Below are positions 55,301 to 59,694 of a stretch of DNA of 64,000 bases, in pieces. Under the pieces are notes generated by a model, which saw nothing but the letters and a program-made list of their open reading frames with translations, was not told the DNA's origin and ran no database searches. How positions within the stretch are numbered: position 1 is the stretch's first letter; each line of letters begins with the position of its first letter. The stretch lies in assembly GCA_023410535.1 (NCBI GenBank), contig JAEYPR010000003.1, forward strand, positions 124,001 to 188,000, given 5' to 3'. The DNA comes from Bacillota bacterium (GTDB taxonomy: Bacteria; Bacillota; UBA4882; UBA8346). Position numbers and translations under genes: made by a program.

Positions 55301-56337
55301 GTAAACAGTGAATTGATATTGGTATTTAAAACGAACTGCCGGGCCGGACCCTGATTGCCGGCTGAATGATTGGTAATGTCAATGGCAACGCTGGTGGGAA
55401 AACCGTAATCAACGGTGATCGGATGCGGATTGATACTGATATTCGGCTGATTCATGATAAAGGTGAAGAAGGCCGAAGCGGTAATGGTTCCCAACGCGGG
55501 ATCCGTTGCAAAGCCGGTGAGCGCGAAACTGTTTTGAAAATCGCTGACGGTCAACCGGTAGCGGAAGAAAACGCTATGGCCGGCGGGAATTTCCCCGGTA
55601 GTGACTTGATAACCGTTTCCGGCGGCGATTGGGGTTAATTCAACATGGCTGGCCGTACCGCCGACGCCGACTAGTTGGGGGGCGTTAAAATTACCGCCCC
55701 AATTGACTCCGAAATCGACCCCGAAGAGCGACCCCTCGCCGTCATTGGTAAGGCAGGCTTCCAACGTAATGAATTCACCCCGGCGCGCTTGAAACGGCAA
55801 GGGACTGATCGGGGTTACCGTCAGATTGATCAGGCCGCTTTTAATGTCGATTAATTGCTGATCGATCTCATGGTATGCTTTCACGCCGTCGGAATAATAA
55901 TCATTGAAGGTAACGTAATAGGTATTGCCCGCCGCCACCGACGCGGCGGTGGTCAGTTGGTAGGTAAACGCTATTTTATCGCCGGGCGCCAGATCGATTG
56001 GCGTTGCAAAAGTGATATCGACCGGATTGGCTCCGCTTAATTGCAGCGTTACGGGAGTTGCGCCGCCGCCGTTCGGTGTATAAACTGCCGTTAGTGTTCC
56101 GGTTTTGTATGTAAAGCCAGTCGGCGGTTCGATACTGAAGGTGGCGTTTTGCGCCGTGGCATCGCCGGTATTGTCGATCTGCGCTTGATAGGTCCGCCCC
56201 GCCGCATCGTTGATAAAGGCATCGGGGACGGTTTGGATGATCCGGAGATAGGGATCGGCTAGCGCGGCGGCGCTGCAAACCAACAATGCCGTCAATAATA
56301 ATGTCAGGCACAGGATTGTCTTGATTGGCTGTTTCAT
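40303..56337 (-). CDS. Giant DUF11-repeat protein with SdrD-B, TIG and OmpA domains
   Basis: A 5344-residue exported protein. A signal peptide (TILCLTLLLTALLVCSAAALA) is cleaved near residue 28. About 32 Ig-like DUF11-type domains follow, each roughly 140-165 residues with the pattern 'K...G..V.Y...V.N.GT..A....V.D.LP.G...V'. Near the C-terminus come an SdrD-B-like domain (VWWDTNGDGQADP, about 42950), a carboxypeptidase-regulatory-like domain, one more DUF11, a second Ca-site-like segment (FHDRNGNGVQDEGEDG), a TIG domain and a terminal OmpA domain (VYFDTDRAEL, NTDERASYEYNLRLSERRANRIREYL in part, NDRRVDFF) expected to bind peptidoglycan. ATG 56337 follows AGAGGT; the first frame codon at 56373 has none. 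It lies 42 bases after the beta-barrel gene. Likely a surface fibre anchored to the wall; role inferred. Confidence 0.93.
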   Translation of the reverse strand: MKQPIKTILCLTLLLTALLVCSAAALADPYLRIIQTVPDAFINDAAGRTYQAQIDNTGDATAQNATFSIEPPTGFTYKTGTLTAVYTPNGGGATPVTLQLSGANPVDITFATPIDLAPGDKIAFTYQLTTAASVAAGNTYYVTFNDYYSDGVKAYHEIDQQLIDIKSGLINLTVTPISPLPFQARRGEFITLEACLTNDGEGSLFGVDFGVNWGGNFNAPQLVGVGGTASHVELTPIAAGNGYQVTTGEIPAGHSVFFRYRLTVSDFQNSFALTGFATDPALGTITASAFFTFIMNQPNISINPHPITVDYGFPTSVAIDITNHSAGNQGPARQFVLNTNINSLFTVTNLGAGWTYANGVFTYDAAGGGVINEGQTVTLTFDAAIANPAALRGNVSGQLAIRPAYQNDLDQPFSYPVSYQNYSISNVPTLNLTQNIVTASTDNDNYRVFLDEPFQLKYTLTLTQVAKWNGQDIVFTYIVPTDFILGAVAATLGNVTETDGVITWRMTPAQAAASPTLAVNVQTTGDWNRAGNFIDNSANVKGTSILNCLISDTENSSFFLESRNEPAVFVRETKSVQNTPADGMFDVCGTVSNKNQIEYQLDYRFDASSGGVWTGSVWTEGMERAQVYLAGTATYSIDGGAVWHDVPSGSILGVTPLQIDLGFLKTAFGADDQVRSRHVLFRYKLGLTNASLTPGATGSDSFLARTDLVIAGASNGAVTGDGQHHFYQGVFVRIYRAAMSLTTSFSTSTVSKGQLLRMTVNVNKLTAANNNNLTITLKTNGSYSYRGNLTTGGFGGMTPTATITAAYPDTITFSFPAPLTVNEGGSLQFDLVKTDAASYSVQTQLDFDDDLGIHFNAANNLTPTICLTGSLSLQTSPTPAQVNNKTVAWEMQVTNIGDGTAYGVTFDDVLKNILTYSASTLDGSPASPTVADQGNGTTKISWSLGDLNPGESRIIHIITTTSGLTSDFTNASSLTGYMTWLDRSGVDHPFNATAATLAPQFTQVTSSSFVKNWCDTPVQLCADTTLKLYVKNNGLTTNYDYILTQSFGQTGFDYLPGTAKIDGVAIGDPAVSGDGKTLTFSGVPQLQAVTPSSEFWLTFDVRTHEQFNSYNTIQAAATWQLPTEQSGSNRTGTTTGAQYRVPQFLPHITVAADGKHATADDSTYTENVVAVVGDQIKWRIRITNSGATAKGVILNNVLPTNQSFVAIDTTAEAPVALQPGSKWSIADIAANSSVTYYVTAKTDSCTVQQTDQAVVAWGPETSSLTTPGKNNDTANLITQTVVRNPDIDITDFTTKKGRVTLTFATSGAPTYHLNLRLNSTDRFALDSAITYSTGLQDASNPGGPSVQPALGTDGSLLTWTWDGPISAGTHTITFDIRDANSSCNNGASITPVINYIYANSHDDSFNGSFNNRTFTPAKTLLTVTKTPAVQIVKADGDTVTWTIKVTNTGNAAATNLEIVDVLGDGTLNNGYTYLATTAPAPTAIQDNVLSWSGLTLNVGQSYTITLNAKANAAGLHSTAVTAREWNVGQSAKVDEVTTKANVAMVNFAKTLDQTLSNPDDPQADSFGEIVKYTIQVNVLDQSNYQNLTISDLLPAGLEFVDENHAVATFSPTVTLNQTGKNLTWTVGNFTGPGTITLTYRARIYKENAAVKDGYTLTNAAKMNFQIVSADTSVVTFPNSLAALQSAKSFVAKEPSITLSGKTSDAASVNAGQTVNHSLTVLNNGTAPGYEVKVTEKLPAGERIFNPTTGTVTVTKTPDGTVLTQEVDYTVAYSNGDLVFTFLNTTPGILQPAQGFTIAYQTKVDDGVGAGASLTNSTTLDRYYSQPSAVNRAQSYTGNTRTTTYTTANSLSSLTVVSPVGKKVHPGMVATYQATVTIPNLTAVYDIGLSQTLPAGLQYVEGSAVGPRALTFGDWTPVVSGTTSAGQTLTWSTAANTDHDVVNNSGGSITVTLTFDALVLNDPVNIQHGGAKVSNLAYRYNTIDANDSSVVNVTPASDTITVSEPILTITKSLLTTGPYKAQDTIGYRLAISNTSTETAYDVVLNSQLAEDVTYATANMSRTTANPVTTPIVNSQLLTWGADGSLDIQPGETLTVDVYATVNATAQPSKLLINTGTVTWTSMDGLAVPQERLYGPINNGTADFVIADPTAITKNITNIPTYVIGDEIDYRLDVTVLKGTTQNVTVTDTLPNGVELVEVTSITQISGVNFTQPVQPATGSTGTISWNFGTVTSSADGGSLTIRYRTRIQNNSGNTAGVSRVSASKAKVAYGTAQTKDTPILAAFVIKEPQLVMNKSYNAGTADAGNTVHVTVQVWHNPTATPYDVNAYDLTVSDPIPMGTTYVEGTANHGGSLNGAALTWNTGALNLSYHAAAPMTFSYDLVIDNSVKPKQTLGSTATTTWTSLAGNVAGERTGNGGVDNYTTTAPASFETVDRTALTKITTGSGPYPVGATVSYRLTIDLNEGTTNQIVVKDTLPTGLKFVDATITKGNNNISYSVGATPTAGATGSISWNLGDIVNPADTDSGNDQLTINYTTIIQNNAGNVQGKNLDNSAYLEYADGTGSTRTTTASVARITVVEPQLQAILTQVTSGPYKVGDPVTYQVTLQHSAGSNADAFAVKIADTLPAGLTYQSYTAGVNDPGAPDQAGPAIAWGNGGGIAIPLGQSYTFRINALVNSSVEPAQSIENHVSTQWSSLAGVNSEKRVYAPVDSNPVTVTTVDQTAIVKTILGTPNFMIGEQFEYQVVVSLNQGTTKNVTVNDTIPTGLVLVDVNTVTPSSGVSFTPPANPVAGSTGNIGWNFGTATSLAANGKVTIGYTVRIQDVAVNHAGDVKPTPASVAQVMYDNAAGIVQTKNAPLVSFTVNEPQLTIGKTVTSTGPYEAGSTVQYRISVKNTGNVTAFDTVITGILSDKLTLADIPVCDYGTVQFVQTGQQLVWGGDGNLDIAAGQTVNLLLNVIINNEVRPQEILQNNYTVVWTSQNGVNPDKRSYNRSISDVSDITTGDTVAMVKKILGTPQFMIGEPFDYQLGLTMARGTTHNVVIKDTLPQGVELVGVQIVSGSGGAVSYTATKQPSPGAQGPIEWDFSSITIPAGQSNLVNINYTVKIRNIPANQDGQNRTNTASMSYEIASGVQQTVAVQNATFTIKETQLSISKKVLSSDTYEAGKTVRYQITVENTGTRPAFDTVVTGILSDKLMLTGTPTNDYGTIRFDQNGPQLVWGGDGNLDIAAGQKINFLVEAVVNAQAQPQEVLENNYTVVWTSQNGVNADERTYNAGIGNPGDIAIDDPTAMTKMVLGTPRYVIGEQFGYQLGLTLVRGTTRRIALKDMLPQGVELVSTAIVSGDGGTVQYSATKLPGPGAQGELEWDFSSITIPVGRSNLVNITYTVKLLNVAANQAGQSRANVASASYDNAAGVKQNLPERSVSYTINEPRLVISKSYAGGDYKAGDRIPCTITVWHNATANPHGVSAYDVTVSDQLPANTSYPGGGSLDSVVASGTVSWQINEVDLTHDAANPLVLKYDLLLADSIQPQQQLTGNVTATWSSLPGSVSGERNGAEGSGGALNNYAATATAAFNTADNTDFNAGLLGTAQKQVGDTVDYHLTVRLNEGTTQNVTVKATLTNGLKLIATSIHKGNQNTVLTPVAVPSAGATGELVWDLGAVVNPADQDPANDTLVINLNVVVQNISGNSGGTVLTNTARLEYRDGNANLRTIPAQIIPVTVVEPKLTVGLTGPATIGLNQPTDFTLTVENTGNATAWQSEFTVLLPLEMKDKTPALKSIAIGAAGRTLTESNPDDYDLAYDNQTGRWTLILKSGAARLEPAEKLTVVFAAALNDQVFSVKPLTLTATVQQLFSTDVSGGGGDETRIYTPGTTATAVVAIQTPVIATAQSVDKSVARPGETVHYQVTVTNNGNIDAANAVWTHAVNGDYAAGSLGHAGSSSGTVVAEPDGGPNGSGQLTVTNMTIAGSGGTVTVQWDTVLKPVLPNGKQVDGQVSLTIPGFPAPIIIELDPVTIRSAPVITVQKADADPNGGMLAPGDEILYTLTIGNHGDEHAKNVVVHDLIPSNTTYVEGSTSLNGNAVADQNGQSPLVTGFTVASPTAAPGWLTVGEPATVQFRVKVDATVSPATVISNQAEVNADGEGSGTLAPILSDDPDTETAQDATRSVVGNVPLLYAVKTVQAENGNHTAQPGDTLEYQTTVYNLGTAQATDSSYADSIPQYTTYVANSVTLNATPVAVTPSQDRFALSLGTLAPGEKAVVTYRVKVVSEAYNTVITSQGTVAAQGVPAVLTDMDGNPANGSQPTDLPVGDAAVLRMTKRVADSNGGKVLAGDTLVYTITLANAGTVAATNVIVTDPLPAALTYLAGTTRINGATQPDGPGFILTNGLNLGTLAAQSTVVIEFQAQVAPTVVQGTVIDNQARYAADDGLSGVSDSDLDDGIEQGNLALNPNDDDPTRVQIGGNPGTATVTGTVWWDTNGDGQADPAEVKAASWQVELLQQDTLIATVDTDNQGAYQFNGILPGGAYRIRFRHPATHVAWKQLSQLTLLSGTVVDGQNLPLQPTGVVYDAVTRQPVAGAVVTLSGPAGFDPVLHLLPGAQNQVTQADGMYKLEIPLGSGAPVGTYQITVTPPLTYSPSFPSTMLAPQSTVWSYNSGQGTAVVASPNPPAQGETPTYYLRFNLTAGGEQLVNDHIPVDPILKGSVLLTKTAAKSSATVGDLILYTIKLENQIAALISPFTVKDRIPAGFKYVSGSARINGLPSEPEGQTTLSWPNLVLNPNGSLTLTYYLVVGAGVAEGKIYKNSATAYHGMTGTDISNTGVAQVQISADKVFSDSLVIGKVFHDRNGNGVQDEGEDGIPGVRLLTVSGQIITTDGFGRYHIPDIAVQSFSRGQTYLVKVDPTSLPKGAVFTTENPRVIRLTQGTMAKIDFGIKLPPVRMTYTPQTGVNNGPVQLALYFENLTALTAVWLERSGDPAIGATDLRIAGTNTAVATVNLTGAAVGVWDFIAQVRNLLGQPETVALKQSFTVVTPAPTVTAVVPGAVTNDRAGERLVVTGSDFRPGAQVEIAKDGRVIQAHSVRVISTAELQCDLGLMNAATGVYDLKVTNDDGQFGTLSNALTITEPVKPAPSVVTAPAAATPAVAPVAAITPRRGVNIGSVLATVQVAKVTPNSLVKLSDTKGHAITGVTIGVEPGRIKSFLDISQLPPGDYQVTVLTPNQPPVTWENGFTVIQFAPAAGTEGLLKPVYFDTDRAELRPDQLATLKANQKVLQANGDLMIMLGGNTDERASYEYNLRLSERRANRIREYLIKAGVAPERIVIYAYGKRNAKIGVNETKWQNDRRVDFFLYIEPKE
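45190..50330 (-). repeat. Two-domain (A-B) super-repeat in the giant gene
   Basis: Within the giant gene, twelve consecutive domains alternate between type A (LTIxKxxxxxGPYxxGxxVxY...) and type B (TAxxKxxLGTPxFxIGExFxYQ... GTTxNVxxxDTLPxGVELV), with a period of about 845-860 bp. The two units at about 46075-46920 and 46921-47765 are the most alike, also at DNA level, with corresponding sites offset by about 845 bp. This suggests recent duplication of a two-domain block. Confidence 0.75.
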
Positions 56338-56379
56338 TGTATCTACCTCTTTATTCCAATATCTGAAACGCAAGAATCC

Positions 56380-59184
56380 TTACCACGCCTTGGTAAAGTT
56401 GATAAACCAACCGTTGGCCCGGTATCCGAGATGAGCCAGGTCGTCATTGAAATCGGTAAAGTTGTATCCCATTCCGATCCGCATGCCGGGATCAAAAAGA
56501 TAATAGACGGCGAACAACGCGCCGCTTTTGCTGTCTTCCGCCAAGGTACTCCATAAGGTCCGGTACTCTCCGTACAGATCCCACTGTTTCACAATATGGT
56601 AATTGACTTTATTCACCCAAAGATACAGGTCGCCGGTGATCCAGTCCGCGGCGTCGTCAACCTGTTTAACGGCGGTTTGCTTATACGCCAGCTTTTCTCC
56701 AAGCTGCCACCGGGCGTTTAGATCATAAATCAGATCCAACGCCAACACCTGGGAACGTTCGCTCGGTACGGTGCCGTCTTCCTGTTGGTCGGGGGACAAG
56801 TCTTCCAAATACGTGTATTGCCCGATCAAATTGAAGCGGTCGTTGGTCACGGGACGGTAAGCCAGTCCCAGGCTGCCTTCGATGAAACGCGCCGTATCGA
56901 TCGCCGTTGTTTTGTTATGGGTTAACGAATAGTTCAGTTTCGCGAATCCGGTCCATTCGTGATTGAACCGCTGTTTGAAACGGTTGGTCATCACATATTG
57001 CCGGACCGTTTCATCCCCCTCGTCATAACGAACCTGAAGCCGGGTTTTGTATTCCAATCCCAAATCCCGGTAAGCGATACTCAAACCGGCGATCCGCCGG
57101 TCAATCTGAGCTCCGCTGACCGTGACATCGGGAATCAATGTCGAATCGGTTTCCAAATAGGATTCATAAGTTGTGGGCCGGTCGGCCAGTTTGGCCGCAG
57201 TACTGGTGGTGTAATCCACTGAAAACAGCCACCCCGGCGCCGGCGCAAAGTCGAATCCGTAAAGGTTGGCGTTGCTTTTTTCGTAGGTGGAATTGACCAG
57301 TTTATTTTCGGTATAAAAATTGGTTTTCGCGGATGTTGTGGTCTTCGTGCCAAGCAGGCTTTGGAAGATCGAACCCTGGTAGGCATCCCTGCCCGATTGG
57401 GCTTTTCCGTATATTTGTTGAGCCTCGTTGAGCTGATAATCCGCTCCCAGGGTCGCCAGGTCGCCCAGGTCGCCTTGGGACTGTTCCAGATTCAAATGAA
57501 ATTTCGGTGTAATCGTTAGATCGGCGCCCAACGTGTTCCGGTTATTTTCGGGTGTTGTTTCGCTGCGATCCAAGGTGTATTGAGTGATCCCGTATAATGC
57601 CACCGCATCGTTTAGGCGGTAATCCAGCCGTAATGCGCCTAACGTATCGCGATACTCGGAAGGGTCGGTTGCGGTGAAACTGTCCAGCTGTTGCAGGCGG
57701 ACCTCCTCCGTCAGTTGCCACTTTTGAAAACTTTCCTGCAGTTGCAGGACGACTTTGCTTTTGTCCTTGACATTTTCTTCTTCAACCCTGTTATATTGGA
57801 GCAATCCGCTAACAACCGAATTGAATTGGGTGCTGAGTTCCAAATTGGCTTCACTGATATTGTTTAGGGCTTGCCGGTTTTGGGCGGAAAACCCTTGTTC
57901 CTGGAAGAGATAGTAACTTTTCAGATCAAAGCCGGTGAAAGCCATTTCCAATCCGAGCTTCCAGGCATCGCTCACGGTATTGTCGCTTGAGGACTGGAAC
58001 TGGACGAAAGATAAGCCGCCGTCTTCCGAGTAGTAACGGTGGGTCGGCGACTGTTCCGATTGAGCGTACTCTCCGCTGAATGTAATATTTGGGGTCAGGT
58101 CGAACCGGTAATCGCCGCCGTACAACCGATAATCCCCGCCGCCGTCAAGACTCTCTTGCACCGCGGTCGCACCGAGTTGCAAACGGTTAAACAGCGTTTG
58201 ACCCACCTTCAGACCCATGTTGGACTGGCCCGACAAGTTATCCTGTTCAAATTCGTAAGCGGCGATCAAATACACGGGATTGCCGCTTTGAGCGGCGTTG
58301 GTCGTGATCAATCCGGAGTTGATCACGGCGGTCAGATCCCGCTGCAAGATAATCCGGCCTTGCAAATAATCGATCTGATAATCCCGGCCGCTTTCAAGCG
58401 CGATGACGGAAATGGTCTCGTCGCTGATCGAGCTGCGAATCTCGGCGCTGAGCTGCTCGGAACCAAGCACCAGATTGGCATGTTTCAGATAATATAACAT
58501 CCCTCCGGTGGATTTAAACTCATCTTGCGAATGGACGGTGAGCGGTTCCGCCCAGAAGAATTTGCCGCTGCGGGAAGCATCCCGGCTTTGCAGGTCCGCT
58601 TGGAAACCGTATAAGCTCCGGTTGTATCGCATTAACGTCGTGTCGTTTAAATCGGCCTGATAATCGCCCCAGAGGACCCGGGACTTGTCCCACTCCAGAC
58701 GAACATACAGCTTTCCCCGGCTCCGGGCATCATTAACGATGCTAGATTCATCGCCATAGACCGGGTAATACTTTTCCGGGTCGATTTTTTCATAGGCCTT
58801 TTGCGGATCGGGTTTGCCCAAGTGATTAAAGGCTTTATGAACCGGTTCCACGCCGGTGTCCAGTTGTGCCGTTAATAAGTACTTCCCTTTCACCTTGCCC
58901 TTTAAGTAAAATGCAACCCGGCCGTCGACATAGAGTTGATCCTGATATTCGTCGGTATCGGCCACCGGTTCCAAATTGCCGGAAACGTTCTGCTGGCCGG
59001 CGGTCAAGTCAATCAAGCCAACCGCGTAAATCGATTCATAGATTGGCGGATCGGTTTGCGATGCGGTATTTTGATCCTGGGCCGCTCCGCAGACGCTTGG
59101 GGCAAACAACAGACTGATCAGTATGAAACAGCCTGCGGTCCATTGAAAGACATTGGGTTGATTCCAATTAGTCAATACGCTCAT
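56380..59184 (-). CDS. Outer-membrane beta-barrel protein paired with the giant protein
   Basis: A 934-residue exported protein. It has a signal peptide (FILISLLFAPSVCGA), a soluble N-terminal region with YYPVYGDESS and KLYVRLEWDKSRVLWGDYQADLN near residues 140-180, and then more than 600 residues of alternating strand pattern, ending in GWFINFTKAW. A terminal aromatic residue after alternating hydrophobic residues is the recognition signal of outer-membrane barrels. There is no TonB plug motif. The ATG follows AGGGTGA. The giant gene is 42 bases downstream, so the two are probably cotranscribed and work together; the barrel could export or anchor the fibre (inference). No family name recognised with certainty. 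Confidence 0.85.
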   Translation of the reverse strand: MSVLTNWNQPNVFQWTAGCFILISLLFAPSVCGAAQDQNTASQTDPPIYESIYAVGLIDLTAGQQNVSGNLEPVADTDEYQDQLYVDGRVAFYLKGKVKGKYLLTAQLDTGVEPVHKAFNHLGKPDPQKAYEKIDPEKYYPVYGDESSIVNDARSRGKLYVRLEWDKSRVLWGDYQADLNDTTLMRYNRSLYGFQADLQSRDASRSGKFFWAEPLTVHSQDEFKSTGGMLYYLKHANLVLGSEQLSAEIRSSISDETISVIALESGRDYQIDYLQGRIILQRDLTAVINSGLITTNAAQSGNPVYLIAAYEFEQDNLSGQSNMGLKVGQTLFNRLQLGATAVQESLDGGGDYRLYGGDYRFDLTPNITFSGEYAQSEQSPTHRYYSEDGGLSFVQFQSSSDNTVSDAWKLGLEMAFTGFDLKSYYLFQEQGFSAQNRQALNNISEANLELSTQFNSVVSGLLQYNRVEEENVKDKSKVVLQLQESFQKWQLTEEVRLQQLDSFTATDPSEYRDTLGALRLDYRLNDAVALYGITQYTLDRSETTPENNRNTLGADLTITPKFHLNLEQSQGDLGDLATLGADYQLNEAQQIYGKAQSGRDAYQGSIFQSLLGTKTTTSAKTNFYTENKLVNSTYEKSNANLYGFDFAPAPGWLFSVDYTTSTAAKLADRPTTYESYLETDSTLIPDVTVSGAQIDRRIAGLSIAYRDLGLEYKTRLQVRYDEGDETVRQYVMTNRFKQRFNHEWTGFAKLNYSLTHNKTTAIDTARFIEGSLGLAYRPVTNDRFNLIGQYTYLEDLSPDQQEDGTVPSERSQVLALDLIYDLNARWQLGEKLAYKQTAVKQVDDAADWITGDLYLWVNKVNYHIVKQWDLYGEYRTLWSTLAEDSKSGALFAVYYLFDPGMRIGMGYNFTDFNDDLAHLGYRANGWFINFTKAW

Positions 59185-59355
59185 TTCATCACCCTATCGC
59201 CAGAATTGGTCCTTGTTGTTATGGTTGTTTCCTAAAATTCAGGTAATTTATTTTTTCTTTGATTTTTTATTAAAAAAGTAAATTTCTTACATCAACTGGT
59301 AATAAATTATTTCAATCCGCTAATTCATTTTGGGACTTTTGTATCATCTATGGAT

Positions 59356-59384
59356 ATAATAATAGGACTTTATGCTTAGATCAA
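59356..59384 (-). promoter_or_regulatory. Candidate sigma-A promoter of the beta-barrel/giant-protein operon
   Basis: On the minus strand TTGATC (59384-59379), a 17-bp spacer, and TATTAT (59361-59356). Four or five of six bases match at each box. The leader would be about 165 bases. Confidence 0.4.
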
Positions 59385-59590
59385 TGATCATTTTATAGGA
59401 CCAAAGACTTAGTCGCAATCTCTTTTGGCAAATTTCCTAATGTTTTTCAGGGATTTTGTCGATAGAACCAACTTCGAAAAATTTTCCGAAACCGTCCAAA
59501 ATTACTGGTTTTAAACAGCCGGCGTTCCGGCAACAATCCTCCAAAAATTCCTGGGTTTTACTTTTTATTTACCAGAATCGCAAAATTGCT

Positions 59591-59616
59591 TAAATCTTTT
59601 CATAGAATGCCGATAT
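59591..59616 (+). promoter_or_regulatory. Sigma-D (flagellar)-like promoter before the GGDEF-EAL gene
   Basis: TAAA at 59591-59594, a 14-bp gap, then GCCGATAT at 59609-59616. The sigma-D/sigma-28 consensus is TAAA-N15-GCCGATAA, so the -10 matches seven of eight and the spacer is one short. It lies about 80 bases before the start codon. Confidence 0.5.
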
Positions 59617-59694
59617 TTATAAATAAATGACCAACATCGCTCAGGGAGGGCGTTGCATTCAGCGATGATGTAACGACTGAAGTAGGTGGATATC

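Larger units (their letters stand above)
59185..59694. other. Divergent intergenic region, AT-rich
   Basis: About 510 bases with no coding frame, clearly AT-rich compared with its surroundings. It contains candidate promoters in both directions (59356-59384 minus, 59591-59616 plus). No riboswitch, including the c-di-GMP GEMM type, was recognised. Confidence 0.6.

Noticed and set aside
41604..56311. Many long frames antisense to or overlapping the giant gene, up to 350 codons (for example 46102-47154 and 45352-46080 on plus)
   Set aside because: They lack ribosome sites, are rich in Arg/Gly/Asp as expected of shadow frames, and recur at the repeat period of the giant gene.
59185..59694. c-di-GMP riboswitch before the fibre or GGDEF-EAL gene
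   Set aside because: The conserved GEMM sequence elements were looked for on both strands and not found.
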